From: Aristolochia californica
Lineage: Eukaryota; Streptophyta; Magnoliopsida; Piperales; Aristolochiaceae
Direction of reading: 5' to 3'
Assembly (NCBI GenBank): GCA_029961685.1
Contig: JARWKL010000010.1
Location: 21,984,067-22,048,066 of the forward strand
Length of the DNA: 64,000 bases
The notes below the pieces were generated by a model that did not search any database, was not told the origin of the DNA, and saw nothing but the letters and a program-made list of their open reading frames with translations. The stretch's first letter is position 1, and each line of letters begins with the position of its first letter. This document shows positions 21,291-32,873 of this stretch, one piece after another. Position numbers and translations under genes: made by a program.

Positions 21291-21884
21291 TTGGATTTTG
21301 GTAAACCTGGCTCTCATCCCTTATCCAGCCCTAATGGTAGAGGTCAAGAAAAAACTTGCTATCATTGTGGTAAAGTGGGTCATCTTCTAAAAAGTGTTGG
21401 AGAAGGATGGGTATTTTGGCAGGTTGGGCTAACAGTAGTGCACCTAAGGCCCCAAAGAGTTCTGATGTTGGTAGGAGTTTTATTGGTGAATTATTGAAGC
21501 TTGTTAAGAAGTTGCACGATGATTCAACTTGCTTGAGTGGAGTTATTCTTTGAATAGAATCATTTTCTCACTCAATTATGACTGCTTTTCAATTTACTGC
21601 TTCCTTTAGTTTGGCTCTTTATTTAGGTATCTCAACACAAGTAAGAGGTTTGTGATTTCTTCTCTTTGTTATTCCTCTTCTATTGCAGCTACTACTTTTA
21701 TCGATGGGTCATATTCTTGAATTGATGGTGAAAGGGTAGTTAGTGCATCGCCATCTATTTTGTTGTCTTTGTGTATTATGTTCCTAAATTTCTTATAAAT
21801 ATGTTAGCAATTAGTAAAATAACTTTTCAAAGTTAAATTGTTGTTGATTTCAGGATTTCATACTATTGAGGTCTTCAATTTAAG

Positions 21885-22150
21885 ATAATGGATGTGAGAT
21901 GGAAGAAGGAGAAGAGGAGAGGAGGAGAAGAGAGAGGAGAGGAGAGAGGAAGACTGAGAGAAGGAGGGAGAAGGGAGAGCATGTTGAGGAGAGAAGGAGA
22001 GGAGGATTAGGGTTGTGGACTTGTCCTAATACTCCCCCTTAAGCTTTATTTATGGATGCCAATAATACAATAATAATAAGTTCACCCTTCACCCTAGTAG
22101 GAGTGAATAAGAGACGAAGATCATAGCAAAAATTACATCAATGAAACCCA
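21885..22150 (-). repeat. LTR fragment with purine-rich leader (family A/B type)
   Basis: A 100-bp AGAAGG/GAGGAG purine run is followed by 'ggattagggttgtggacttgtcctaatactccccctta'. It matches the layout of the LTR at 27054-27491 (gagg run, ggattagggtaatggacttgtcc, cttcaccct, gagac.aa.atcata). It lies inside the copia at 20495-23636. Confidence 0.5.
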
Positions 22151-23636
22151 AGCTTGTCTATATCTTCTAACAATTCTTTTTTCACTTTATTTTTTTAATA
22201 TTATGAATTTCAGGGTTTCTAATAGAAGAAAGACAATTGATATGATTTATGAGAGAGGTGACCTTTAACATTTTGATGCAAGTTTAGGTACTCGCTAGAT
22301 TGTCTTAAACCAGTTTGACTTCAACATATAATTAGCATCTTTCACTGGGTCCTCTATCTATAGAGAAGCTTCGTCGATATCCCTTGTTTCCCATGTTCTT
22401 AGCAATTTGATTATTAGACAAATAGTTGGGAAAACATCATTATTCCTCTTATTCTGACAGAGTTAATAAACATAGCAGATCTCCTTTTGAATTTGTACAT
22501 TTTGATGTATGGGTCCTTATTGGATTTTATTGTTTTAGGTTTCCATTACTTTGTCACATTTTTTATGATTTTAATAGACTATTGTGGATTTTTTGTTCAA
22601 AGACTAATCTAAAATGTTTGTTGTGTTTGTTTCATTTCATTGAGAAATAAAAATCTTAGTTTGATTTCTTATTAAAGTGTTTTGTGCTTATAGTTGTTGG
22701 GAAATTTAAAATTCTCATTTTGCTAGTTATTGTTTTGTATATGTAATTGTGTATCAAATGTCTTGTGTTCACAACCTTCAACAAAATGGAACAGCCGAGA
22801 GAAAAAAAAGTGTCATTGAATTGATGTTGCTTATGTGCTTCATTTCCAAATGAATGTTCCAAAATCATATTGAAGATAAGCCGTACTTACCACTTGTTAT
22901 TTGATTAATTTTGTACCCTCTTCAGTGTCGCTTGGTTAGAGGCCATTTAAAGTTCTTAAATTGTATTCTCGTTTGTTTGATCTCTATTTCAAAGTTTTTG
23001 GTTTTTGTTGAAGTATCTATGGATAAACTATCACCACAGGATATCAAGTATGATTTTTCTTGGTTATTCTAGAACTGAAAAATGCTAAACGTGTAATAAT
23101 TCAGAATCTAAAAAATAATTCTTTTTATTGATATAAACTGTTTTTGAGACAACTTCATATTTTTTTTGGCTTTCATTGTGCGTTTTGATATTGGTTGGCT
23201 TGCTATGTCCTATTCTTTTGATGATGCTCTTAGTTAAGCGGAGCATGATGCTGATATGTAATAATCCTCTTCATCAGGTGTCTCTTCCTTTCGGCCATTG
23301 CCAATGTCTATTCCTCTAGCTATACATATTGTGATTTCAACATCTATCTTTGATTATTTTATTCTTCTTGTTTTTTTATGCATATTTACATGCTACAACC
23401 TAATACCCTTTTGTTGTATCTAAGTTTGTTACTTTTTCTTGTTTGGCTCCTCAGTTTCATTGATTTGCATCTTTTTTGTATTTGGTGTCTAATTATAAGT
23501 TTGTATAACAAGCAATGGTTTTGAAGTGAATGGAACTATGCTTTAGATGAAGAGATGGTTACTTTGCTTTCTTGAGATATTTGGAATTATGGGTGTTGCT
23601 TGCTGGTGCCATAGTGGTTAGTTGAAGGCGGGTTTA

Positions 23637-24070
23637 TGTTAGATCCTACATCAGTGTGCAATCAGTATATAAAATAATTAAATAAGTTCTTCCATATAGT
23701 GCTTCAATTATATACCAACTATTTAATGAGCCAAATAGTAAAATATTTTTTTGCTTATTTTGTATACCGTTTATATATTGATTATTGTTTCTTTCATAGA
23801 TAGGTGTCTCATGGGAATGAGCTTTAGCCAAGGAGGAAGTTCAATATTTTCAGATTTCTATTTTGTTAAGAGCTATTTAATTATTTTAGAATTTATCCTT
23901 AAGTAATTATTTGCATTTATTATGATTAGAAATTTTATTCTAGGTGTAATTGGGACTTGTATCCTTTAGTTTCATTATGAGTCCCTTTATTTCGTCTAAT
24001 ATAAATAGAGGCTCAAAATACTCAAATTAAATACGTCAATAAATTATTTCTTTTTTCCTAAAATTCAACA
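23637..24070 (+). repeat. Probable LTR, unpaired
   Basis: Begins TGTTAGATCCTACATC, ends AATTCAACA, and has ATATAAATAGAGGCTC at about 23999 as a TATA region. It cuts the copia remnant on its left. No PBS follows and no target duplication was found, so it may be a truncated element. Confidence 0.5.
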
Positions 24071-24229
24071 TAATAGATAGAGAATGGACATGAGGGAACC
24101 GTGAATTGAGTTTTGCAAAACTTATTCTGTCGAAAACCCTTTTGTCCTCCACTTCTCTTATTTTCCTTTTATTATTTTCTTCCTTCCACTTATTTTTTGC
24201 AGATATTTACCTGGTTTCATCCTTTGATC

Positions 24230-27053
24230 CTCACCTATCCTGGGCTAAAACCATCTTAGTACGTGAGTAACTTTGTATGTTAGGCTTCAAGAAACTCTTG
24301 GGTGACTTCTATGTTAGGACCAACTATGGATTCTTCAACTTCCTCTCAATCTATCTCATGAATTTTTGTTTGTGCTTCAACATCATCTTCTTCATCTACA
24401 CAGTGGTCCTGAATGAGATAAGACTTTCTACGATCATGTTCATCAAATTTCAATTGGGTAGACTCATATCTTGTTTAGGTTCTTTGTTAAATACCCTATG
24501 AGCCCTAGTCTTGGTTGAGTAATCCCTGAATATTCCATTATCTTATTTGGATTCTAATTTGTCTAAACGATCTTTTGTATTTAGGATCTAGGAGCTATAT
24601 CTAAACACCCTCAAGTATCCAATGTTAGGAGTTCTTCCATTCCAGAGTTCATAAGGTGTTTTTCAAGGATGGTCTCACATAAACCTTGTTTTCTATACAA
24701 AAACTATTGTTGACAACTTTAGCCTAAAAATACTTTTGGGAGGTTAAACTCATTTAACATAAGTCTACTCATTTCTTGAAGAGTTATATTTCCCTTTCAG
24801 TTATTCCATTTTTTGTTGAGTCCTAAGATCTTAAATTCATGTTTTTACCAATTTTCATTGCAAAATTTCTCAAATTCTTCAAGAAACTCACCACCTCTAT
24901 CACTTCTAATCCTTTTGATCATATACCCTTCTCATTCTCAACTAGAGTAGTCTATTTTAAAAACTCCTCACATCTATCACTCTTTTTAGCTAAGAATAGA
25001 GTCCAAGTATATCTAGAAAAGTCTTAAACTATCACAACAATAATATGATTTCCACCAAGGCGAGCAACACCAATGTCCCCATACAGATAACATATGCCGG
25101 AGTTGTACAGGTTTGGTAGTAGAAATTACTTTCTTGGGCTGGATTTTCAAAGGTTTACCTTTTATGCATGCATCACATAGCTCTTGATTTTCAAAATTCA
25201 GCTTTGGAAGACTTAAGCAACATCCTTTTTGGAAATCTTCATTAAAAATTTCATTCCATTATCTCCTAGTCTTCAACGCCATAGTGATGTACTATCGTTT
25301 TTAGCCTCAAAGCATTTGATTTTTGTTTGAAAAAATCATTTACCATTATTACATACTTCTTTTCTTTTCTTTTGACTATAAACATAAGTTTTCAATCATA
25401 AAACACATTATATTCATTTTTCCTAAACTCAACATTGAATCCTCATTACACAATTGACTTATGCTCAAGGGATTGTAATTGATGCCTTGTACAAATAGTA
25501 AGTAATGTATTGTAGGGAGGGAGCATATATGAGGCTTTGCTCATTTCAAAAATTCATTGTTCCTCTAGGGCTCTAGATGTACAAATAGGTTCCTATGTGT
25601 TGATCATATGCCTCGAACAACTACTATTTGGGAACTATATTTTGTTTGGAATTATACGCCCTAATTCCAAACTAACGAGAGTAATAACAATAATCATATA
25701 ATAAAGGAAAAGACGCAAGCACGAGAATACAAACAACAAGATTTATACAGGTTCGTCTCATGGTGAGACTACATCTTGTCTTCCGCACCGTTGCAGTAAT
25801 CCACTATGAAGATGAAATAGTTTACAATTGAAATCTCACACTTACAGGTGTCTTTCTTTAACCTCTTGGGGGCTGCAACTCAAAGTCCTTTTCCGTGATA
25901 ATCAAAACCTAATAGCGGCACCCCTCAATTATAAAGAGAAAATTAGGGCAACCATGATACAAGAGTAAAATTCCCAAAATGCCCTTAATGATCTACGTAC
26001 CGACTTAGCGTAGGGCATTGATTAGGCTCCACAACTTAACATATTTCTCCTTTTCCATGGTTTTGGAGGTACATGTTTTTATATGGACCTGCATTCACAA
26101 AACCTCTAGTTGATGTAGTACCCTTTTTGTTAGGTCCTCCAAGTTAGCTCGATTTTTTTACCACATCCTTGGGCCAAATCTCTTGAATGCTCTAATTTTA
26201 TGCCACAATCCATTTTTGGCATGATCTTTCTTTCTGCAATGGGTACATGTGACTATGGAGTTGCTAAAGTTCCCTGATTCCAAGAATGTCTAGGATCACA
26301 CATTGTTTTACACATTTGATACTTGCTTGCTTTTAGTGTTCATTGAAGCCTTTTCTTAATCTTTAAAGGTACTCCATATCTAAGCTCTTTCCTTGATTGG
26401 GGTAGGGTCACCAGAAATGTCAAATATCTTTGTGGTGCTAGGTTTCATAAAATAAAAATTTAAGTTCCTAGTTTTACATTTTTATTATAGACTAGGTTAG
26501 TCACTTCATTGCAACTTTCGAAGATTGGATCAATGTGTCTAATTTGTTTAGACTCAAAACGAAATTTTTAAAGCCTCTTTTTTATGCAATCTCTTTTTTT
26601 TTTTTTACTTTTAAGCCCTTGTGCTCTTTAACACAAATGCAACTTTCATGCAGTTTTTCTGCTTGCTAAATCTTTTTTATATAGTCTCCATGAGTTTGAA
26701 CCAACCTTTTGTGCTCATTCTTAAGGCATCTAACTTTAAGATTACCTCACTATGGATGGCATTTAGATTATCTTTCTCAATCTTTTCTTGATTGAGTATT
26801 CTAATCAACTTCTTGTTTTTAACAAGAATAGTACTCAAATTTTGTAATTAACTTATCTACCTCAAATTCATCATTTTCAAGTTCAGAGCATACCTCACCT
26901 TAAAAGCCCAAAAGTGCCATATTGGCCACTTTCCTTTCAAATAATTCTTGTTCATGTTTTTGAGCCTGAGATAGCTTTATTCCAAGTCTTCACCTTCAAG
27001 GCTTTCTTGGTTGGTTATTTCCAATTTTCTTCACTTGTTTTTTTCTTCTTTCT
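24230..27053 (-). pseudogene. Minus-strand copia polyprotein remnant
   Basis: Read on the minus strand from right to left. A long coiled-coil-like gag tail lies at 26560-26940 (runs of Lys/Glu/Leu such as LVKNKKLIRILNQEKIEKDNL). A region of ...GLWHK...GPNKKGTT... follows at 26100-26240. Integrase then appears with CDACIKGKPLKI near 25180, SDRGGEF at about 24880, and TLQEMSRLMLNEFNLPKVFL at about 24740, followed by LYRKQGLCETILEKHLMNSG at 24650. A long acidic linker comes last. Many stops and frameshifts interrupt it. The gag coiled coil suggests a Sirevirus-like or related lineage, which is an inference. A solo LTR sits inside it at 25643-26041. RT and RNase H are missing. Confidence 0.7.
25643..26041 (-). 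repeat. Solo LTR with perfect target duplication
   Basis: 399 bp reading TGTTTGGAATTATACG...CTTAACA on the plus strand, flanked on both sides by TATTT (25638-25642 and 26042-26046). The minus strand has a TTTATAATTGAGG promoter-like stretch, giving the orientation. There is no PBS, polypurine tract or internal sequence. It probably formed by LTR-LTR recombination. Confidence 0.85.
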
Positions 27054-27491
27054 TGTTGAAACTTAGGATTCCATGATGTATAATCACAGTAGAAGAGGAT
27101 TAAGGGATGAGAAGAAGAAGAAGAAGAAGAAGAAGAGTTGTGGAGAGAAGGTTTTAGGAGGAGAAGAGGAAGAGTGACGAATTTGGAGAAAAGAGGAGAA
27201 AGATTAGGGTAATGGACTTGTCCAAACCCTCCCCCTTAAGGTATATTTATATATATCAAAAGTACTAATATTATAATAATACCCTTCACCCTTGTAAGAA
27301 TAAATAAGAGACAAAAATCATAAACTAATTACATCAATGCCATCTTTATGAGATGACTCTTTATTACCATCATGCTACCACTGCATGGGCCAGTGGGCCT
27401 TCTCCTTGGTCTATGGGTTTGAGCCCATCTTCCACACAATTGGATTTGTGGGCCTTTCTTGGCTGTGTGGGCTTGGGCCCATCTTCCAACA
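27054..27491 (-). repeat. 3' LTR of a family A/B-like element
   Basis: 438 bp starting TGTTGAAACTTAGGATTCC and ending CTTCCAACA on the plus strand. It contains a GAA microsatellite-like run (27110-27136). It is followed by an eroded antisense polypurine tract (ctcctcaagctttggg). Confidence 0.65.
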
Positions 27492-27892
27492 CTCCTCAAG
27501 CTTTGGGTGAGAGAATATCATAAACGCCCAACTTGCATTGAATGGTGTATAAGATTTTTCCCAATATAATGGCAGTCCACCATATCTTCCAACACTCCCC
27601 TTCAAGGTGGTGGTCTCTTTGTTCTTTTCCAAGAGATCAATTGACACAATATAAGATAGAGTAAAATCACTCCTAGCCATAAAGACATCACTCCATACTC
27701 TAGCCAAAGAGGTGGAAAAGTAGCCCTACTGTGGCTTACAATGTCTACCCACTTTCTCAGGGAAATTTAAAAAAAATACCTCTTGGGTGAACCCATTAAG
27801 CTATGTACATAATACAACATACAACAAGCATAAGTTATATCTAATATACATTCCAAAATATCGTAACACACATATCCAAGTGTGTTGGAAGA
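27492..27892 (-). other. Internal remnant of the same element
   Basis: The first 250 bases match the family A internal region (gagagaatatcata, tataatggcagtcc, cttccaacactcccc, aagatagagtaaaatcactcc). The remainder is not recognised. It stops where an oppositely oriented LTR begins. Confidence 0.55.
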
Positions 27893-28706
27893 TGGGCCCA
27901 AACCCATAAGACCAAGGAAAACCCACACATCCAAGAGATGTGGAAGATGGGCTCAAGTCCCAATATCAAGGAGAAGGCCCATAGGCCCAAATATAATGAT
28001 GGCAGGATGGTAAATAAAAGGTCATCTCATAGAGATGGCATTGATCTAATTGGGTTAAAGTTTCAGAGTTAAAACCCTAGACCCTAAACCCTAAGTTCAG
28101 GGTTATTATTGTAATATAGTAGTTTCATTAATTTATAAATAGAGCCTCAAGGAGAGGGTTAGGACATCAAGTCCATAACCTCTTCTTCCTCTGGTTTTCT
28201 CTCAATGAGTCCCTTTCTTTTTTTCTTATTGAATTTATGGAATAGAGGAAAACTTCATTGACTTCATTAACTTAATATAATCAGAGTACATGAACCTCTA
28301 TTTATAATAGACGAAGGTAGTAGAGTCCAATTATAATAAAACTATATTTGTCCCAATTACACCCAAACTCTAACACTTAAAGATGAGTCCTAGCATAATT
28401 AGATAACTCAATATAGAAAAAAGACAAACATAAATCAAACTAGAACTCTTCTAGGACGTGACCATAAGATAAAGATGGCTTTGTGAGTCCTTGATCTTCC
28501 AACTTATGTGATAAGGATGCCTCCTTGTGGTAATCATGGTGGATCCTACTTCTTATATGCATGGGCCCATCTTGTAAGTCTTCCTTGGTTGTGTAATCCA
28601 TCTTATAATACTCTTAGATATGTGAGTTTTCCTTGGTCGTGTGGGCTTGAGCCTATCTTTCAACATTTCTCCATGAGCTAAATTCATGGAGTCCTAAAAA
28701 ACAACA
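27893..28706 (+). repeat. Plus-strand family A-like LTR with a solo LTR inside it
   Basis: Begins TGTTGGAAGATGGGCC and ends GTCCTAAAAAACAACA, the family A termini in plus orientation. Its U5 end is interrupted by the family B solo LTR 28227-28665. There is no PBS or matching target duplication at its own ends. Confidence 0.65.
28227..28665 (-). repeat. Family B solo LTR inserted in an LTR
   Basis: 439 bp aligning with the family B LTRs at 4683-5123 and 7019-7458, flanked by a perfect TTTCT duplication (28222-28226 and 28666-28670). Its first TG has drifted to TA. This is a clean example of insertion followed by internal recombination. Confidence 0.88.
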
Positions 28707-29638
28707 GTACTCATGAAAATTGTAATTATGCTTTGTACTGCACATCTCCTAAAAAATATCATAAATCTATTGTAGGTTGCCAGGAGTAGAATGTAATTCA
28801 AAACATGTGTCCCAGATTACTTTGGTTGTCTCTAGGTGCACCATATTGTTTGCCACATGTTCCTCCATACTATTTAATCAACCAATTAATAAGTATAGTG
28901 TCTTCCTCAACCACTTATGGTAAGAGGACTGATTCACATGCATATGTGGCTGAGCTAATACTCAACAAGGTCTCTAGTAATCAGAAAATAATTCACACAT
29001 TGAGACCAAGATAAGTAATTACTTAAGCCTTTATGTCGGATTGTAGTAATCCTTAAGGGGATTACCTTTGCTGAAATCAACATAGAATTTGATAATTCCG
29101 ACATGATGACTTACAAAAGAATTTTTTTCCAGAAAGCCAACATCTTAAAGTAAACTTAGGAGGGAAGAGGACAAGAATTTATCAAAACTGACGAGTATTT
29201 GAAGTTATGAAATTCAAAACTATGTAATATCAAGAGATCAAATTCAGCAAGCAACAAGCAAGGAAACCAGCCAATAGATCATACGAGCATGACCCTTCTT
29301 TTGTAATTTTTCTTTTGAGACTCTAAAACAGAATTCTAATCAGTCAATAACCAATGGTGATTAGAAAAGAGAAAAAAAATGAATTAGGTGCTGGTAATAA
29401 ATCAATCCAAAACAAACTAGAACTAGTGATTACTTTCCCAAACAATTCTTCAAAACCTAACTTAATTGAGCAACCACTTCTTCAACAAACCAGAACTTAA
29501 GGAGAGATTCAAGAGGACATTTCCAATTCCTAAGATAAAAAATTGGCATAAAAATTAAATTAAAAAAGGAATGAAAAAACTCATGCGTATGACAAAAAGG
29601 GTGATTTCAGCCATTCAATGTGAAGAAAAAAATGAATT
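28707..29638. other. Unassigned sequence
   Basis: No gene or domain was recognised on either strand. A short open stretch at 28805-29014 has no recognisable motif. The right end (after about 29100) may be internal sequence of the minus-strand element whose LTR is at 33552-33859, split by the 29639-33289 insertion. Confidence 0.4.
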
Positions 29639-29994
29639 TGTTATGGACCAAATAGTGAGCCAAGTCAGGCTGAGACGCCATGGCTGAGTCAATTACCCTG
29701 ACTAAGTCAGTTAAGTAGTCATTTAGTTTATTTTCTGTTTTATGCTATTTGGTTTTAAATATGCCTCAGGGGTATTTTTTGTAATTTTTGCCTAAACTCT
29801 TGTTGGCCTGAACTATTTGTATGCATTGTAAGGTAACGAACGGGGAAGAAAAATCAATAGGTTACACAGTAGATTAAAAGAGGTCAGGTTCTCCTACTCA
29901 CAAGGCCTAAGGGGAGCTCCTTCAAAAGCTCAAAACCTAACATCGATCCTTCCTATTCATCGTCTTCCTCCCTTTGTTAGATCCGAGCATACCA
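29639..29994 (+). repeat. 5' LTR of the gene-capturing element
   Basis: 356 bp, TGTTATGGACCAAATAG...GCATACCA. Shares its first ten bases with the two gypsy elements upstream. Confidence 0.88.
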
Positions 29995-29996
29995 AT

Positions 29997-30008
29997 TGGT
30001 ATCAAAGC
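29997..30008 (+). promoter_or_regulatory. Primer-binding site
   Basis: TGGTATCAAAGC, two bases after the LTR end. It differs from the usual iMet site at one position. Confidence 0.8.
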
Positions 30009-30017
30009 GGGAACACG

Positions 30018-31170
30018 ATGAGCCACGAAAAATTGATGGCGATGGAAAGAGAAATGTCCTCCCATGAATGGAGGTCAGCGACCAAAGAAATGAAAAGAGC
30101 GTGGGCGAGGACACCTCTCTTCCAGATTGGGGAGAGAATGTGGAAATGGTGTGCAAATTACACCAAAAAAAATTTGCAAGGAAGAAACCGGCTCTGTCTC
30201 TCTAGCAAATTTTTTGGGCACTACCTCAGACGGGCAGGAGACCCAAAAATGGATGTCAGTGGTCAAAAACTTTAGCGAGTGCATTGTCTCTCTAGCGGCG
30301 GCGACATTCGACATCAGGGACTCCACTATTCCGCAATCGGAAGGGTATTTAGCACCACCTTCATCGGTCCAGGCCGATTTGGGTTTCTCTTGCCAAATTC
30401 CCTTCTCACGCACAGCAAACAACCTTCCCGCACCGTAGATGGATGCATTCCGATCTGCCTCAAACCCTTCTTTTGTTCGTCCTTCCGAACAGACGACATC
30501 GGACATCCGCGAGCTCATTGTATCGGAAAAGCTTTCCGACCTTCCAAAATCTGACGACAGAGATCCTGCACATCAGAACTCACAGTCTTTCTCAAGTCCG
30601 AAATCTGCCTCACCGAAATCAGCCGGTGGGAACTCCGATTTTGGGATAGCGGAAGGGTCTTCTGCCCCCACCACGTCGGTATTGACTGGTGTGGGTTCGA
30701 TCTCCCAAAACCCCTCCTCACGACCAGAAAAATGCCTTCCGGCGATTCTTCTGACAAGGGTGTGTTTCCGAGAGCCCTCTGTCTCGGCAAATCCCCAAGC
30801 GGCAAAGCCCAAAAGGGCTGCTCTTCGCCACCGGACACGAAGGCGGCTCCGTTGGCACCGTTGGAAGCAAGTCCAGTGGGATTTAACTTCCGACCACCAC
30901 CTACCCCTCCCATTCCAGCTCTCGGCAGTCCCGCGGGGAACCCACTTCAACGTCATTTGGGGTAAGCCTCTGAAACGCCAACAAAATTTCTGTCTCAACG
31001 GTTTTTCCATGGGGGTGAAGGGGCTTCAAGGGGCTGAGCAATGCTGCTCAAATTTTTGGCCGAGAGGTTCTCTGTTCCTGGAGGCAGAGAAACCGCACAA
31101 TTTTGACGCAATTATGGCGGGTGTGTATGAATTCCGAGATTTCTGGGGACGCCGGGAACGGTTGCCATAA
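30018..31170 (+). pseudogene. Unidentified GC-richer coding-like segment inside the element
   Basis: Starts with MSHEKLMAMEREMSSHEW just after the PBS, then switches frame at the A-run near 30165. Frames open for over 100 codons overlap on both strands, the best being 30439-31170 plus (MDAFRSASNPSFVRP..., Ser/Pro-rich to about residue 110, then basic). Base composition and lack of stops set it apart from the AT-rich surroundings. I recognise no domain. It could be another captured host fragment or a degenerate retroelement ORF. Confidence 0.4.
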
Positions 31171-31176
31171 TTGCTG

Positions 31177-31515
31177 ATATGGGTGCTGCACGTTTGAAGC
31201 ACAAATTTGGTGGGTGTGGAAACATTCCCAGTGTTGTAGTACTGAGGGAAGGAGATGGGAAATTTTTGTGTTTTGGATTTGTTAATTTTGAGCATGCAGC
31301 AGATGCTGCTCTTACCGTTGAAGAGCTTCATGACATACAAATTGATGCCAAGGAGTCGTATTTTGGGACGGCTCTGAAGAAATCAGAAAGGGAGAGGTTC
31401 CAAGTGGTAAACCTATACTGGAAGAACCTGATTCACAGCACAGATGACGAGCAGCTACACGAATTGGTTTTTGAGTTTGGTCTAATTGCTTCACGCAAGG
31501 TTTTTGCAGTGAACT
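31177..31515 (+). pseudogene. Captured poly(A)-binding protein fragment (RRM3 end, linker, RRM4 start)
   Basis: Codes for MREGDGKSxCFGFVNFE-type text, here LREGDGKFLCFGFVNFEHA, the RNP1 motif of an RRM. The characteristic PABP linker follows (TALKKSERERFQVVNLY), then the start of the next RRM (WKNLIHSTDDEQLHELVFEFG). The PABP order is preserved with no intron over about 330 bp. About 60% of positions look PABP-like. The fragment is followed by unrelated residues and a stop at 31590. It carries only half of each RRM, so RNA binding is not expected. In its parent, PABP coats mRNA poly(A) tails in the cytoplasm. Confidence 0.85.
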
Positions 31516-31619
31516 TGATAAATGTGTTGCGTGGTCTATATGCTCTCATAACTGGTAGTTCTAACAGCCCTGCTATGGGAGGAGATTCATAGGATAGTCA
31601 TTTAAATTTGTCAATTCTA

Positions 31620-31800
31620 GGTTCTGCATGGAGAGAGATTTATTGATTCTGCACAGCAGGCTATTGCCAGTGGGGCTATGGTTTATGTGAACCTTGACTG
31701 GACAGCAACAGTGCCCCACCCAGATGACCGGGTAAAGTATGCGTTGTGGACCCATAGCAATGATCAGTGTGGGTCTCAGTGTGACACGTTGATGCCAATT
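31620..31800 (+). pseudogene. Captured vacuolar sorting receptor fragment
   Basis: Reads FIDSAQQAIASGAMVYVNLD, then WTATVPHPDDRVKYALWTHSNDQCG with CDTLM following. This is the luminal segment of plant VSR/BP-80 receptors (VNLDWRE..PHPD.RVEYE.WTNSNDECG..CD). About 60 codons are present, including two of the conserved cysteines. It then passes into unrelated sequence. In its parent, VSR carries cargo from the Golgi to vacuoles. This piece has no signal peptide or membrane segment. Confidence 0.75.
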
Positions 31801-32715
31801 GGGAAGCATGCAGAAGTATGCAGTCGAGCTCAACCTACTCTTGGGTATGCGGTGCATGCGGAATCAGTGCTGCATGTTTCTGCTATTAGAAGTGCCACAG
31901 TTGAGACAGCAGAAATAGAGTCTAGTTCTGTACAAGATGTCAACCCTGCAGCAGAACCTGGAATTGAATTTGGCAAAAAAAAATTCTTACGTTCGAATGC
32001 ACAGATGTTGTTGCCTATGGTGAAGGTTTGCTGGTTTGCTCTATTATTGAGGTGAACTCAAGGGTTGAAGTTTTGACAACAGATCAAGCTTGGCAATTTT
32101 CTACAACACCAAAAGGAGAACCGTTGGAAGCTCCCATACGATGTCGAAGACTACGCTGATATAATTGTCCTGATGCACTTTGACAGTGGTGCTGTCCTAA
32201 GAGTTGTATCAACAGCAGGTTTTCCTGGGGATGGACAAGACCAGCACCCTCCCCAGGTTCTGTGGGCTGTTATTAGATCAAGTGATGGCCTGAAAAATGA
32301 AGTTGCAGAGGCAGTTGAATCTGTTTACAACCAGTTATCAAACCCAAAGGGGAAGGAACCAGCTGAAGACTTATTGTTGCCCAACAATCAACAGTCTGAT
32401 GAGATGGACTGTCATGGATCTCTTACAGTTTCTCCTCACACGAAGAATCTGTGTTCTGGTGGTGAGCCCAGTGAACCACCTGGCTTTTCTCTCAGCAACC
32501 ATCATGAAGCACATAGCCGTTGGGGACAACACAAGAAGTTTGCCCAGGTGACTAAACACAGTGACGAGTATAAGGATGATCACCCGGTCTCCACAGACAT
32601 GTCACATACTAGTGATGCTAAGCCACCTGGTTTTGGACTCGCAGCATTGCATGGTACTGACATACGAGAGATTTGTAGTGATGAGGTTCTTGACATGCCT
32701 GCGGGTCTTGGTTGA
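31800..32715 (+). pseudogene. Captured fragment of an unidentified protein with PPGF motifs
   Basis: A coding-like region in two or three frames: GYAVHAESVLHVSAI... to about 31990, a shift, then DVVAYGEGLLVCSIIEVNSR and VLTTDQAWQFSTTPKGEPLE, another shift near 32140. Then 32173-32715 is open for 180 codons with HPPQVLWAVIRSSDGLK, SEPPGFSL and AKPPGFGLAALHG, ending in PAGLG. It looks host-derived because third positions vary freely while frames stay long, but I cannot name the family. A polyA-like run of 18 A at 32733-32750 follows the stop. Confidence 0.45.
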
Positions 32716-32732
32716 TAAGACCATTTCATAAT

Positions 32733-32750
32733 CCAAAAAAAAAAAAAAAA
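32733..32750 (+). repeat. A-run after the captured ORF
   Basis: An uninterrupted stretch of A directly after the stop codon of the last captured frame, then T-rich sequence and ...tttcag. It could be a remnant poly(A) tail of a captured transcript, or chance. Confidence 0.35.
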
Positions 32751-32873
32751 AATGTGTTGTTTTTTTTCAGGTGGAACTTACAACTCACGGCACGAACCAG
32801 GGGTGGATACATTTTAGCAGGCATACTCTACCTTCATGCTTGAGGACAAGCTCGTTCTCCAGGAGGGGTGAGA

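Larger units (their letters stand above)
20495..23636 (+). pseudogene. Older copia polyprotein remnant (gag to start of RT)
   Basis: Heavily decayed plus-strand copia. Recognisable in order are: a gag piece near 20545-20660 (YFSELNNL); a Gly/Arg-rich gag tail at about 20860; a zinc-knuckle trace CYHCGKVGH (21355-21385, fourth ligand missing); protease-region text at 21640-21840 (FVISSLC, FIDGSYS, SKITF); GHPSIEKLRR-like pre-integrase near 22350; integrase GKHHYSSYSDRVNKHS (22426-22475) and FHFDVW; NGAAER-like text near 22790; and RT-upstream KFVSFSCLAPQ and DEEMVTLLS near 23430-23570. Stops are too many to list. It is interrupted by an LTR piece (about 21885-22150) and by the low-complexity stretch at 20935-21290, and cut at 23637. 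Confidence 0.7.

Noticed and set aside
28070..28102. CCCTAAA-like telomere repeat
   Set aside because: Three degenerate units inside an LTR; chance or simple sequence.
30075..31010. Long minus-strand frames in the gene-capturing element
   Set aside because: They lie opposite a GC-richer plus-strand segment with few stops in any frame and have no recognisable domain, so they are probably shadows.
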